From assembly GCA_002007465.1 (NCBI GenBank), contig LNAC01000018.1:6529936-6593935 (forward strand): 64,000 nt of DNA, given 5' to 3'. The DNA comes from Ailurus styani. Taxonomy: Eukaryota; Chordata; Mammalia; Carnivora; Ailuridae. Shown in pieces: positions 1 through 11,330 of this stretch. Numbering within the stretch: position 1 is the first letter of the stretch; each line of letters starts with the position of its first letter. Below the pieces are notes generated by a model. The model was not told the DNA's origin and ran no database searches. It saw only the letters and a list, made by a program, of their open reading frames with translations. The position numbers and the translations under genes are program-made.

Positions 1-785
1 CACAACAGGATCATTGGATCTCATAAATGTAGTTTTGTCTTTTACTCATAATATGTTGTCAAAGTTACCCTTTTTCCCAGCAATCTCTCCCATTTGGTTG
101 GATTCTTCCAAACACAAGCTCAGTGTCCCTTTTCTAAGCTCAGGCAGGCATCTCAGCCGAAAAGTTGGTACTAACTAGGCTCCTTCTATTCTCCTTCAGC
201 TATGGCCTCAGAATCTTCCTCTCATCCTGTTCTCACCTCAGCCACAAGGTCTGCAATTTGGCAACAGGGCCTTTTAGGAGGAAGAGAAGAGTCTTAATCC
301 TCTCCTGAACTAGAGCCATGTTCCAGAAGGTAGAGGCTATAACACATATGCTGGGCAGGGGAGAGAGACGAAAGAGCACCAGCCTCTAAATTATGCTCAT
401 GTCATGTCTTCTTCCTAAAGTCCCCAAAGCTGTAACTCTCCTGGAAACCAGAAAGTGAGAATTGATAGGACACAGAAATAGAGGGAAGGCATCCAAATGA
501 TCGACAGACCGAAGTTGTTTTATTCCTTACTATTTTTGTAAAAGGAATGGTAGTATGCTCCTTTATCAAGAGATAAGAAAGGCCGCAAACTAGGTAATTT
601 GTGCTTACAGGGGCCTATTTACACACCAACGTTTTCAGGTTGTGTTCAGAAGACAAAGAGTTCATAAGACAAAATAGCACCTACACTTTACACATAATCA
701 CTAGTCTTCAATTCCCTTAGTATTCATTACACAGAACCTAACAATATGGAGTACATTTGATATTTAAAGCCTATCCACAACTCTC
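1..785. other. Non-repetitive AT-rich sequence, no gene seen
   Basis: I recognise no exon, repeat or RNA gene here. Frames are short and broken. The stretch is AT-rich like the rest of the left third and is best read as intronic or intergenic. Confidence 0.5.
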
Positions 786-795
786 CTGGAATTCT

Positions 796-1000
796 TTTTT
801 TTTTTTTAAGATTTTATTTATTCATTTGACACAGAGAGAGAGATTACAAGTAGGCAGAGAGGCAGGCAGAGAGAGAGGAGAGAGGAGGAAGCGGGCTCCC
901 CGCTGAGCAGAGAGCCCGATGTGGGCCTTGATCCCAGGACCCTGGGATCATGACCTGAGCCGAAGGCAGCGGCTTTAACCCACTGAGCTACCCAGGCGCC
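796..1000 (-). mobile_element. Can-SINE, type A
   Basis: Reverse-complement SINEC: T-rich tail, TTTTAAGATTTTATTTATTC, a GA-rich stretch, then CTGAGCTACCCAGGCGCC. The flanks share 'cctggaattctt' (786-797, repeated from 999 across the element end), consistent with a target-site duplication. It sits against the tail of the next SINE, so it looks like a later insertion into or beside that tail. Confidence 0.95.
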
Positions 1001-1009
1001 TGGAATTCT

Positions 1010-1205
1010 TTTTTTTATAAATTATTTTTGAGAGAGAGAGAGAAATCGTGTGCAAGCAGGGGGAGGGGCAGAGGGAGAGGAAAAGGGAGAGAGAATCTCA
1101 AGCAGACTCTGAAGTCCCATGAGGGGCTTGATCTCATGACCCTGAGATCGTGACCTTCAAAACCAAGAGATGGACGCTCAACTGACTGAGCCACCCAGGC
1201 GCCCC
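1010..1205 (-). mobile_element. Can-SINE, type C (older)
   Basis: Diverged SINEC on the minus strand with the head end CTGAGCCACCCAGGCGCCCC at 1186-1205. Flanking 'ctctcttagaatta' after the head resembles 'ctctcctggaatt' at 781-793. That suggests the original target duplication of this older element was split by the younger SINE at 796-1000. Confidence 0.93.
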
Positions 1206-1950
1206 TCTCTTAGAATTATAAATTTTTGTCTTTTATAAAACATTGAGCACCAGTGCTTATGACACAACTTAGTGTCTCAACACACAAAACAGTTCAAGCA
1301 CACAGCACTAACATGCAAGCCACTTAGAGTGGATCCATTATTCAATAGTTGCTTCAACTGGTAGTGAGGCTCTTCATCGTCTTAAGAATTCAGAAAGGTG
1401 AGGATCTGATGACCAAGATTCTAGTGCTGGCTCTATCATTACTAGCTATAGAACTGAGAACATCACTACTCTTCTGGGTCTATTTCTTCATTGTAATATG
1501 AAGACTAGGTAATCACATATCCCCTCTAATCATACGATTAGTCAAAGAACATAAGTGAAAAAAATAAATGAAACAATAATGTCATCCTCCCCTACAGACA
1601 CAAGTCTTCCAAGTCCACTCTCCACTTAACTTTAAAGGCTTAACAGAAGGATTAATTGCTAATGTAGTGTAATTTTCCAAACCAATGGTTTTCAGCTTTT
1701 TCTTCCTGCCTCAGACCACTTGAGAGGCCAACACATTCCCACCACATTGCCCATCAGTAACAGCAACTCACCGCAGCTTCGGGGCTGGGAATTGTGTGGA
1801 ATCACTGAGCAAAACCGTTAGAGACAAACATGGTGCTATAACAGTAAAACTCAGAACACCACTCCCCCAACACACACAAAATTTTTAAAGCACAACACTC
1901 TAAAAATATTACAAAGCCATAAGAAAACATCCATAATATAGGTTTTGGGC
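1206..1950. other. Unique AT-rich sequence, no gene seen
   Basis: No recognisable exon or repeat. Contains short A-rich stretches (for example 1557-1575) and no sustained open frame. Confidence 0.5.
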
Positions 1951-2144
1951 TTTTTTAAAGAAAGATTTTATTTATTTGACAGAGAGAGAGAGATCACAAG
2001 TAATTAGAGAGGCAGGCAGAGAGAGAGGAGGAAGCAGGCTCCCTGCTGAGTAGGGAGCCTGATGCGATGCGGGGCTCAATCCCAGGATCCTGAGATCATG
2101 ACCTGAGCCGAAGGCAGAGGCTTTAACCCACGAGCCACCCAGGT
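1951..2144 (-). mobile_element. Can-SINE, type A
   Basis: Minus-strand SINEC with A-tail side 'ttttttaaagaaagattttatttatttgac' split over 1951-1980 and head 'gagccacccaggtg' near 2131-2144. A small duplication, 'gatgcgatgcgg', lies in the body at 2061-2072. It is followed within 20 bp by two plus-strand SINEs. Confidence 0.94.
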
Positions 2145-2162
2145 GGGTTAAAGCAAGTTCAT

Positions 2163-2370
2163 GGGGCACCTGGGTGGCTCAGTCATTAAGCATCTGCCTT
2201 CAGCTCAGGTCACGATCCCAAGGTCCTGGGGTCGAGCCCCGCATCGAGCCCCACATTGGGCTCCCTGCTTAGCAAGAGCCCTGCTTCTCCCACTCCCACT
2301 CCCCCTACTTGTGTTCCCTCTCTCGCTGTGTCTCTCTCTGTCCAATAAATAAATAAAATCTTTAAAAAAG
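2163..2370 (+). mobile_element. Can-SINE, type B (first of a tandem pair)
   Basis: Plus-strand SINEC running from GGGGCACCTGGGTGGCTCAG to AATAAATAAATAAAATCTTT. A 12-bp motif ending in 'gcatcgag/cacattggg' is repeated in the body around 2233-2262. The target duplication GCAAGTTCAT is at 2153-2162, and its partner lies beyond the next SINE at 2582-2591, so both SINEs share one pair of flanks. Confidence 0.95.
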
Positions 2371-2581
2371 GGCGCCTGGGTGGCTCAGTGGGTTGGGGCC
2401 GCTGCCTTCGGCTCAGGTCATGGTCCCAGGGTTCTGGGATCGAGGCCCGCATCGGGCTCTCTGCTCGGCAGGGAGCCTGCTTTCTCCTCTCTCTCTGACT
2501 GCCTCTCTGCCTACTTGTAATCTCTCTCTCTGTGTCAAATGAATAAATTAAAAAAAAAAAAAAAAATCTTTAAAAAAAATG
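2371..2581 (+). mobile_element. Can-SINE, type A (second of a tandem pair)
   Basis: Begins directly in the A-tail of the previous SINE with GGCGCCTGGGTGGCTCAGTG and ends in a long A-rich tail. It has no separate flanking duplication. It either inserted into the first element's poly-A or arose by a tail-to-head joint event. Confidence 0.95.
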
Positions 2582-2604
2582 GCAAGTTCATTTTTATCTA
2601 GTTA

Positions 2605-2830
2605 CTATTCATCTATGACATATTATGTGCCAGGCACTATGGCAACCACTTTTTGACTATTACTTCATTTAATCCTCTAAAATCCAATAAGGAATACACT
2701 ATTATTTGGCCTGTTTTACAGATAAAGAAACTGAAGTAGAGACAAGTTATGTAACTTGCTAAGTTAGTAAGTGACAGAACTAGAAATCAAACTCTGTTTG
2801 AAGGCATGGACTGCTGTAAAGCAGTAAGTC
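2605..2830 (+). repeat. MIR fossil
   Basis: Matches the MIR order: 'tatgtgccaggcactatgg', then 'ttacttcatttaatcctc', then 'ttttacagataaagaaactg', then 'taacttgctaagttagtaagtg'. This is an ancient mammalian tRNA-derived SINE; the assignment is from memory of the consensus. Confidence 0.8.
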
Positions 2831-2869
2831 CAGAAGATTGTCATTTTTGTTTAAAAAGATTTCATAGCA

Positions 2870-3060
2870 TGTGTTTCTGTGTGTATATTATATGCGTCTA
2901 TATAAAATTTTTAAAGTCTGGAAGGATATATGGTAACTGTTAATGGTTAAGTAAAAGGAATGAGATGAGGTATTGGAGCCACATGGACCTACTTTCCACT
3001 ACAGTGATTTTTTTCAGAAAATATTACTTCTTTTATAATAAAAATTTTAAATGGCTTAAA
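2870..3060 (+). repeat. Possible old L1 3'-end fragment
   Basis: 'aagtctggaaggatatatggtaactg' is the kind of text found in 3' regions of old mammalian L1s, and the segment ends in an A-rich, AATAAAA-containing stretch. The match is diverged. Confidence 0.4.
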
Positions 3061-3217
3061 TTTAAAGATACTGGTATTATAAAGTTGTCCTAATGAAACA
3101 GACTTATTCTAAATTCTTAACCAAGAGTGGTAAGTTTAACCAAAATCCAAGATTATAACTCTATGGGTTTGTAAAAATAAAATCAGTGAAAATAAAATTT
3201 TACAGCTGTTATTCAAA

Positions 3218-3249
<32 letters not shown>

Positions 3250-4085
3250 CAAAAGTATCAATAGCAAAAGTGTTATTCCTCTTAAAACTAGAGAATAGGG
3301 CAGTATTATCATAAAAATTCTATGAGTATTCCAGTAAATATAAGTAAAATTATATTCTAGGACTAACCCAGCTAACCCTCCAACTGATATATTTTTAGAT
3401 ATTTAAGAGCAAGGCATATAATCTTCTTTATACCATAAATATTATTTGAACCATATGTTCACAAGCCTATTCTACGCTAAAAGTTCTGAAGTCTCTCCTA
3501 TCTTCAACTTGAATCTTCTGGAATTACTGGGGGAAGGAGTTGGTAAAGTCATATAAAGAGAACAGGAACTGGGCCATAATATAGTCCAGAAAAGAAGAAA
3601 TCCAGCTATCCTAAGCAACTGCCAAAGGTGCCAGAGTGGTCTGAATGCAGCCAAACTCATTGTCTGTCGCCCCCCCATCCTCCCGTGCTGCTCATTCTGG
3701 GAATGGGCACTGGGTTCCAAGGGAACAGGGAAATAAAACAGTTCTCTTAAAAAGCAACAGGAGGTGCTCAGGGCCAAAGGAGTGAGCCAATGCAGAGTTC
3801 GGGAGACTAAGCAGAGGTCCAAATACTGGAGGAGGAGGAGACCAAGCATGAACACCAAATGCAAAGAGGACAGAAGTGGCAGGCTGGGACTCAAGGCCAA
3901 GATCACAGAACCAAGAGTTCAGGGACAAGGCAGGGAAGGCAATGAAGAAGCAAAGCTTATCTTGGTCAGCTTTCCACTTTGCCCATGAGAACCTTTTCCA
4001 CCTTCCTCCTTCCAGCAGCTCTCTCCTGCCTCAATCCCATTCTTATTCAAGGCTTAGCAATCCGTTAATGTTTCTCCTGAATCAT
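3061..4085. other. Unique sequence with a CA microsatellite; no confirmed gene
   Basis: Includes a (CA)n run at about 3218-3246. 3470-4090 is noticeably less AT-rich than its surroundings and carries a 144-codon minus frame (3472-3906), but that frame has low-complexity Leu/Ser-rich composition, no recognised domain and overlapping frames on the other strand. I do not call it a gene. Confidence 0.45.
3218..3246. repeat. (CA)n microsatellite
   Basis: About a dozen CA units followed by 'aaacacac'. A likely length-polymorphic marker. Confidence 0.9.
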
Positions 4086-4129
4086 TAAATAAGTATATTG
4101 TTTTCTGGTAAAGTCACAGTTCAATATTT

Positions 4130-4690
4130 CGCATAATCATTCTCTCCTTTCTGTTTAACAGCCCTGTAACAGATTAAAGATAGCCACAAAGTCTTTGACA
4201 CTACTCCCATCAAGAAGTAGATCTGTGTCCTCATTATTTGAATCTGGCAGGCTCTGTAACTGCCCTGACCAACTGAATAAGACAGAAATGACTCTGTATC
4301 CATTTACAGGTCTAGGCCTTCAGAAATTGACAGCTTCCTTTCGCTATTACTTGGAATGCTTATTCTTGGAAAAGCCAGCCACCATCTAAGGAGTCTCTGA
4401 TCACCAAATATACTGTGAGAAACCCAAACCACATTCGGAGACCTTGGAGAATATGACACCATGGCATGGGGGGGTTGGGAAAGGGAGAGAGACTGTGGAG
4501 CACAGAAGCAGCAGACATGTGAGTTAATAAGCCATCTTAGAAGAAGATGCTCCAACCCCAGATACTCCAGCAGATGCAACACCAGCCAAGCTCCTCCAGA
4601 ATTCTGATCCACAAAATCATAAGCAAAGTAAAATGGTTGTTTTAAGCTACTAAGATGTAGGATAGTTACGCAGCAGTAGATAATCAGAAG
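4130..4690 (+). mobile_element. Old LTR, MaLR/MLT1-like
   Basis: The order of features fits an ERVL-MaLR solo LTR: 'acagattaaagatagccaca', 'tttgacactactcccatc', 'tgagttaataagccatctta', and the 3' end 'ttgttttaagctactaagat...gttacgcagcagtagataa'. It is non-coding. The exact subfamily is not certain. The 154-codon minus frame over it (4304-4768) is a shadow. Confidence 0.6.
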
Positions 4691-4699
4691 ACCACTTAT

Positions 4700-5735
4700 A
4701 GAAAGATGGGTATCAGTAATATAGCATCCATCATTCACACCTGCCAAACTCACTAAAATGACTGACACTGTTGTTTAATAACAGAAGTGAGGATGGGAAC
4801 CTCCAAGAGGTTCTACCCATAAGAATCAAAACTATACAAGGGCTAGACTATCCCCTCTGCAACAGAAGTAGTAAGAGAGTAAAGACATGGTGGCCTATCA
4901 TCAACTAAGCTGCCATCATCTTTGGGACTGGTTCTTTCCATATCCTTCCAATATTTTAATAACTCAAATCCAGATGTACTGTCACTACTATAAGGCAACC
5001 TAATTCTTTCTCGAGCACTCCTAATGTTGCCCTGTAGTATAAAAACAACCTTCAAAATCTCAAAAAACCCAAACAAACCAGTATTCCCATAGCAAACTCC
5101 AAATTCTGAATAAAGATCCTTAAGAAAGTGTCATTGGCACCTGCAAGAATTCCTTTTCTCTACTTTAAAGCTACAAAGCCTAGCCTTCATTCCTTTTGGC
5201 TCTCTGGATTATGTTCTTTAATAAGCATTCTGGGAAACCTCAGATTTTACTGAAGGTTCAATTTGAAAAACTGGACAGTTATGAATTGAGAACATCCTAC
5301 TTCATTTCTGTTTCCAATTCTGTCTTTGTTCTGAGTTCTGACATATTCCTGAGCCAGCCTGACTTGATCCCTATCTCACACAGCAATGTCTGATCCCAGG
5401 CCTTTGTAGCTGGAATCAAGAGCCCACATGCTAACCAGAATCCCAAAATTTCTAAGGAAATGCACCCATTTTTCTCTTAAAGTTTTCATAAAACTGTTAC
5501 ACAGCCAGCCCAGAAAGAGGAGGAAAGGGAAGGGCACAATGACCAGAATTCTATTCCATATCATCTGGGTTGAACTAGGCAGAGGCCTTAATCACCTGCC
5601 TTTGACTCTTGCCTAAAGAAATGTTCCTTCTTTAATATAAAAATATACCAAATGACTAGGTTACCCTCATAGGAATGTAACTGCTACTCTACGGACTCAA
5701 AATAAACATGTTAGACGTCATGTAATATAATGAAG
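4700..5735. other. Unique AT-rich sequence, no gene seen
   Basis: Several 60-77 codon frames occur on both strands but none has a recognisable domain, splice context or codon signature. Confidence 0.45.
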
Positions 5736-5739
5736 CAAG

Positions 5740-5945
5740 CATCGGCTTCAGGACCAACAGTTTTACATTTACCTTCTAGCTTTACCAGTTCTTTTATTCT
5801 ATGACCTAAAGGAGCTGGTTCCAGAGCCAGCTTCCTCATCTGTAATACAGGACAAATACCACTTCTACCTCTCATGGCTGTGGTAAAGATTTCATGAGAC
5901 AAAAAATATAAAGTGCATAGCAAAGGGCCTAACAAACAGAAAGCA
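5740..5945 (-). repeat. MIR fossil
   Basis: Contains 'cttcctcatctgtaatacagg', then '...tggtaaagatttcatgaga', then 'aaagtgcatagcaaagggcct', the reverse-complement MIR order. Confidence 0.75.
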
Positions 5946-6599
5946 CCGGTGACGGTCAGTTCCTTTCCATTAAAAATATATTAGAAAGAATAAAATGGCT
6001 AGCAGGAGTTAATTCTGGTGCAATTATATATAACAGTTAACGTATGTCCCCATATACCATGACTACTAATTCTAAAAATTTTTTCTCTTAGTTTACGCTC
6101 ACTAAAAGGAACTGCAGCTGGACAATTTCTTGCCTAGAAAAATTTCATATACATAATTCACATTAAAGTCAGCAAAACTCTCAGGAACTCCTCCTATATA
6201 TGACCTTAAATTAAATTATATTCAAAACATCAAATGAATCAGATACTCATTTTGATAAGCTTATTTCAAAATCAACTGAACTACTACAACAACCTTAATG
6301 TTAGAATCATTCAACTTTATACACCCAATGTAAAATAAGTAGATTTAGAAAGCAAATACATTTCAGATATACATTCTGAGAGATGTGCAAAGAGGTTTAT
6401 ACAACTTAGTAAGATGCTATTTAGATAAAATATTTAAGTACAGAGGCAACTTAAGTGTCAAAATCACATTGAAAAATACTGAACTCAGAGGTATTCAGAA
6501 TAGAGATTAAATCCTGGTTCACCAATCAAATCAAGCAAAATATACCTTAAGCAAAACAATTCCCAATTCAATGTGCTAGGCCAAAGTCACTTAAAAATA
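5946..6599. other. Unique AT-rich sequence, no gene seen
   Basis: No repeat or exon recognised. Very AT-rich with only short frames. Confidence 0.45.
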
Positions 6600-7031
6600 T
6601 TTTTGAATTTATTGATTTTTACTGAAGTATAGTTGGCACACAATGTTACATTAGTTTTAAGGTATACAACAGTGATTGGACAACTCTATACCTATGCTAT
6701 GCTCACAAGTGTAGCTACCATCTGTCATCATACAACACTATTACAATACCACTGTGTAATCCCTATGCTGTACCTTTCATTCTCATGACTTGAACATTCC
6801 ATAACCAGGACCTGTACCTCCCACTCTGGTTCACCCATTTTGCCTGTCTCTCCACCCCTCCCCTCTGGCAACCACCCGTCTGTTCTCTGTTTATAGGTCT
6901 GTTTCTGCTTTGTTTTTTAGATCCCATATGAATGAAATCACATGGTATTTGCCTTCTCTGATTTATTTCACTTAGCATTATACCCTCTAGGCTCATCATG
7001 TAATTGCAAATGCCAAGATTTCATATATAGG

Positions 7032-7034
<3 letters not shown>

Positions 7035-7073
<39 letters not shown>

Positions 7074-7074
7074 T
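7035..7074. repeat. (TA)n microsatellite
   Basis: Two TA runs separated by one 'tg', followed by a short CA run to 7090. It lies inside the minus-strand L1. Confidence 0.92.
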
Positions 7075-7101
7075 AGACACACACACACATATCTCCCACA
7101 T

Positions 7102-7174
7102 TTTTTTTAAGATTTTATTTATTTATTTGAGAGAGATAAAAGAGAGAGAACAAGCAGTGGGGAGGGGTGGGGGG

Positions 7175-7205
<31 letters not shown>

Positions 7206-7314
7206 GCAAACTCTGCTGAGCAGGAAGCCTGATGCGGGCCTTGATCCCAGGACCCTGCGATTATGACCTGAGGTGAAGGCAGATGCTTAACTGACCGAGC
7301 CACCCAGGCACCCC
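7102..7314 (-). mobile_element. Can-SINE in L1
   Basis: Minus-strand SINEC with a GA-rich stretch (7155-7203) and the head end CCGAGCCACCCAGGCACCCC. Exact 10-bp target duplication TCTCCCACAT at 7092-7101 and 7315-7324. The L1 text resumes directly after it. Confidence 0.96.
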
Positions 7315-7455
7315 TCTCCCACATCTTCTTTATCCATTCATCTATCAATCAACGAGTTCCTTCCTTATCTCAGCTCTTATAAATAACACTGCAATAAACA
7401 TAGGTATGCATATATCTTTTTTGAATTGGAGTTTTCATTTTCTTTGGTTAAATAA

Positions 7456-8040
7456 AATATTTTTAAATTTCTAAGTCTTGTTTTAGCAAAGAAAAAAACA
7501 GGAATGATTTCAAATCACACCATATTAAATACATGGTGATCAGCTTATTTTTATGAACCAGTAGGTCAATATTCAATTCTTCTTTACCCACTTAACTACC
7601 AGATTCTCTTTAAGAAGCAATGCCCTTGGGTCTTATAGGCTGGTTTTCAGACTCTGCTCTAGCCTACTTTCCCAACCTTTACCTACAGGTGGTAAAACAG
7701 TATTGATTAGTATGTATAAGGAGCACTCAACTGCTTAAAATGAAAATGGACCCAGAACATATCTGATTAGCTACTATGTACTGACTAAAAATGCTTTCAA
7801 GGCCACTTACAGCTCTCTGATTTCAAGGTTTCCCAGAGAGAAAAATAATTCCAATAAAGTAATTCCCTTCAACAACCTTAAGTACATTTGTAAGACCACA
7901 GCAGATGGGAAGACAGGAACAGGCAGACTAATAGGTTGAAGTATTATTATAAAATCACTTATACATTTTGCTCATACAACTAAAAAGTTAAAACCTTCAA
8001 TCTTCCCTGTAGATACTCTTAATACAAAAATACATTTGTA
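7456..8040. other. Unique AT-rich sequence, no gene seen
   Basis: No recognisable element apart from AT-rich text. No long frame. Confidence 0.45.
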
Positions 8041-9726
8041 CAAGGCTGTTAGTTGCAGCATTATCTGTAAATGTAAAATACTGGAAACTACCTAAATATA
8101 GGATCCAAAACATAGGAGCATGGTTGAATTCACTGTGACACATTCATTCACAAATGGAGTACTATGAAGCTGTTAAAAAAACAGTAAGAAAATTTCTACA
8201 AACATAGAGTGATATACAGCATATACTAATAAATGAAGGAGGCAAAGTCCAAAAGTATATACTTAATTTGACACCTTTTTTGAGAGAAAGATAAGAAAAT
8301 ACTCATGTATCTGTTTGGGGGTTTTTGGTTTTTTTTAACAAAAAAACAAAAACAAACAAAAAAAAAACCCAGGAGGAATAAATCAGAATAATTGCCTACA
8401 AGAGTGGATGGCAATGAGTGAAACGATTGGGTAGTAAACTTCTCAGTATAGTTTTAGCTTCTGGAACCACACCAATGTTTTAAACATTCGAAAAGGAAAA
8501 CAAAAATCAGCAAGGAAGAGCTGAAAAAAAATCCGGAATGGAAATCAAACACAAATGAACCCAATTATGTGTCAAATAAATAAGTGTATTAAAAGATGGA
8601 GGGAAAGTAACCCAAATGACTTTTGACCATAATACTTTACATATTGTCAGTACATAGACAAAAAGAACCATAAACAAATATTGAACTCTAGTTAAAAAGG
8701 GGTTTCCTTTACAATGGTATGGGTTAGCAGTTCTGGAATTACTTTCTCTGATTATGGCACAGAGCAAATGAGTACATATGCTGAGGATAATGGGAACCAG
8801 ATTTTCAATCTTGGAGAAGAGCATTACAAATATGAAAAGGGGCAAGATCAGACCTGTGGTGCTGAATTGGAATTACAAGTAATATGAACTCAGACAAACA
8901 CACACACAAATATAGATATGTGTATTTATTTATATTTCTTAGCTCTTATCTGCTGAGAGATATTAATTTACAAACATTATTCCCCACTAAATGGAATAAG
9001 GGATAGTTGGAAAATGGCTGATTCCAAGGCTGGGGTAGGCTGACTACGAGATGAGCCTGGAGTACCTTGTGTCCAAAATAAAGAGCTCAAAGAACAATAG
9101 GGACATGGCAAAATTCCAGCTTGGGTTGCTCCCACCAGCCAAATATATGATAATCTGGGCCTCAAAATAATAATGATATCAAAGAATAAAATAAAAATCT
9201 GAGTCCACGCTAATACAATAACTGAATAAATAAATAACTGGGATGGAAAGGAAAGTTCTTCCTTACAGAATACTAATATATTTAGAAAAAAATACAAGTT
9301 AAAAACTCTACATCTTAAAAATAATTCAACATCTTACAACCATCCTAGTAATAAGTGATTCAGTCAAGAATCATCAATGGATGCTAAGTTATTAGGTGAA
9401 AGCCTGGTGAGGAACAGGATATATACACAAAATTTCCAAGTGCCTCCCACAAGATACTTATTAATAGCAAAGGGAAAAATAACAACTTTACAGTGGAATA
9501 ACCTTGCAAATATTACCTTAATAATTGAAGTTAACATCACCAAAAACGAGACAAACCAACATCATATATCTCTTCATATGATGCCCTGAGAAGACACATT
9601 ACTTTTGTAGAATTCCTACCAAAAAAATGCTACCCAAATCAAATCATGAGGAAACATCAGAAGAACTCAAAATGAAGTATATTTTATAAAATAATTGGCC
9701 TGTATTCTTTAAAAATACCACAATCT

Positions 9727-9917
9727 CGGGAGTATCTGGGTGGCTCAGTTGGTTTAAGGTGGGACTCTTGATTTCCGCTCAGGTCAAGATCTCAGGATCC
9801 TGGGATGGAGCCTGTGGAAGGGCTCAGCAGGGACTCTGCTTCCCTCCCTCTCCCTCTGCCCCTCATGTTCATATGTGTGCCTGTTCTCTCTCTTTCTCAA
9901 ATAAATTCTAAAAAAAA
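9727..9917 (+). mobile_element. Can-SINE, type C, inside old L1
   Basis: Plus-strand diverged SINEC starting 'cgggagtatctgggtggctc'. A 16-bp exact target duplication AAAAATACCACAATCT lies at 9711-9726 and 10140-10155, enclosing this SINE plus the next one, so this one landed first. Confidence 0.94.
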
Positions 9918-10119
9918 TTTTTTTAAGATTTTTATTTATTTATTTGATGCAGAGAGAGAGAGATCACAAGTAGGCAGAGAGGCAGGCAGAGAGAGAGGAG
10001 GAAGCAGGCTCCCTGCTGAGCAGGGAGCCCGATACGGGGCTCAATCCCAGGACCCTGAGATCATGACCTGAGCCAAAGGCAGAGGCTTTAACCCACTGAG
10101 CCACCCAGGCGCCCCCCAA
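9918..10119 (-). mobile_element. Can-SINE, type A, inserted into the tail of another SINE
   Basis: Minus-strand SINEC with the body 'gatcacaagtaggcagagag' and head CTGAGCCACCCAGGCGCCCC. It splits the A-tail of the preceding SINE: an A-rich/T-rich stretch 'aaaaaatttttttaa' appears on both sides. Confidence 0.95.
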
Positions 10120-10575
10120 AAAATTTTTTTAATAAATTTAAAAATACCACAATCTGAAAGATAAAAGCCAAGGAACTATTCCAGATTAAAGAAGACTAAA
10201 CCATTATGACAACAAAATGAAATGCATAATCCTATATTAGATCTGGTGGAGCAGGTAGGTAGGTGTGACACAAAGGGGAAACTGCTATAAAGGAAATATA
10301 AAAAGGACGCTATTGGGACAACTGGAGAAATCTGAATATGGAATGTGCATTAGATAATACTACTCTATCAGTATTAAATACCTGATTTTGATCAATATTC
10401 TATGCTTGTTGAAAAAAAACTCCTTGTTCTTGGGGGGAAAACCAAGTATTTATGGAAAAGGAGTATTTTACCTGCAAATCCCTCAGGAAGAAAACATATA
10501 AACTGAGGATGCATACATAAATGATAACACAAATGGGGCAAAATGTTAACAACTGGTGAATCTAGGTAAAGACTC

Positions 10576-10761
10576 TTAACTATAGAGAACAAACTGATGG
10601 CAACCAGAGGGGAGGTTGGTGGGGGATGGGTTAAATAAGTGACAGGGATTAAGGAGTGCACTTGTGATGAGCACCAGTTGTTGTACAAAAGTGATGAATC
10701 ACTAAATTCTACACCTGAATGTTAACTAACTAGAATTTAAATAAAAACTTGGGGGAAAAAA
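10576..10761 (+). mobile_element. Carnivoran L1 3'-end insert in older L1
   Basis: Text 'actcttaactatagagaaca', 'gatgaatcactaaattctac' and 'gttaactaactagaatttaa' followed by AATAAA and an A-tail is the usual 3' end of carnivoran L1s. The old L1 reads 'gaatctaggtaaag' before it and resumes with 'gagtagatgggagttctt' after it, giving clean insertion boundaries. Confidence 0.8.
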
Positions 10762-10860
10762 GAGTAGATGGGAGTTCTTTGTACTGTTCTTAGCAATGCT
10801 TCTTTAAGTACAGAATTATATCAAAATAAAAATTTTTTGAGGTTAAAAAATGTTATTCTT

Positions 10861-11330
10861 TATTTCCAATTAAGAACTTTTTTTTAAACCAAAACGCAAG
10901 GGAAAAGGTTACATTATCAATGTGTAGAGGCAAATAGTTTTATGAACCCAACATTAACTCCACTAAATGATGGATAATGAACTAATCCAGTGAAAATATC
11001 ACAATATATTAATTATAGTAGTCCAAATGACCTTACAACTGTGTTTCTTTTACATATCCAAAGTCTGGCTTGTGATTTGGCTTCCTAAACAGAGTCAAAC
11101 CCTCTGGTTTACCTACTCTTTCTCCTGACTCTGATAAAAGCAACAATATTTTGCTCTGTCCATAAGAGAAGGTAAATCTGAGTTTGATCTTGTACTCAAA
11201 TAGAATAATGCAAAATTTCAGTTTTAATGATTTAACTATCTGAATGTAACTAATAAGATCCATTTTTGATAGGACAAAGCACCTTGCCCTAAAAGTGATT
11301 TAAAATATTTCATTTAAAAATAGACACTAA
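10861..11330. other. Unique AT-rich sequence
   Basis: No recognised gene or repeat. Short frames only. Confidence 0.45.

Larger units (their letters stand above)
6600..7455 (-). mobile_element. L1 (L1M-type) 3' portion, interrupted
   Basis: Reverse-complement L1 text: 'tagttggcacacaatgttac', 'gctaccatctgtcatcatac', 'tctggcaaccacccgtctg', 'ttcacttagcattataccct', then after a break 'tttatccattcatctatcaa' and 'aataaacataggtatgcata'. An AT microsatellite (7035-7074) and a SINE (7102-7314) lie in the break. Confidence 0.85.
8045..10860 (+). mobile_element. Long old L1 (L1M-type), 3' part, with nested inserts
   Basis: Plus-strand L1 text can be followed from 'gcagcattatctgtaaatgt' (about 8050), through 'gccctgagaagacacattac' (9582-) and 'aattggcctgtattcttt', then 'tattgggacaactggagaaa' (10312-), to the terminal 'gggagttctttgtactgttc' and 'atatcaaaataaaaa' (10770-10840). 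It is interrupted by two SINEs (9727-10119) and a younger L1 tail (10576-10761). The same family lies inverted at 57.3-58.0 kb. All frames within it are broken. Confidence 0.75.

Noticed and set aside
2163..2581. Tandem direct repeats suggestive of a CRISPR array or satellite
   Set aside because: The two units are separate Can-SINE subtypes, each with its own head and tail; the genome is mammalian.
4304..4768. 154-codon minus frame
   Set aside because: Lies antisense over the MaLR-like LTR.
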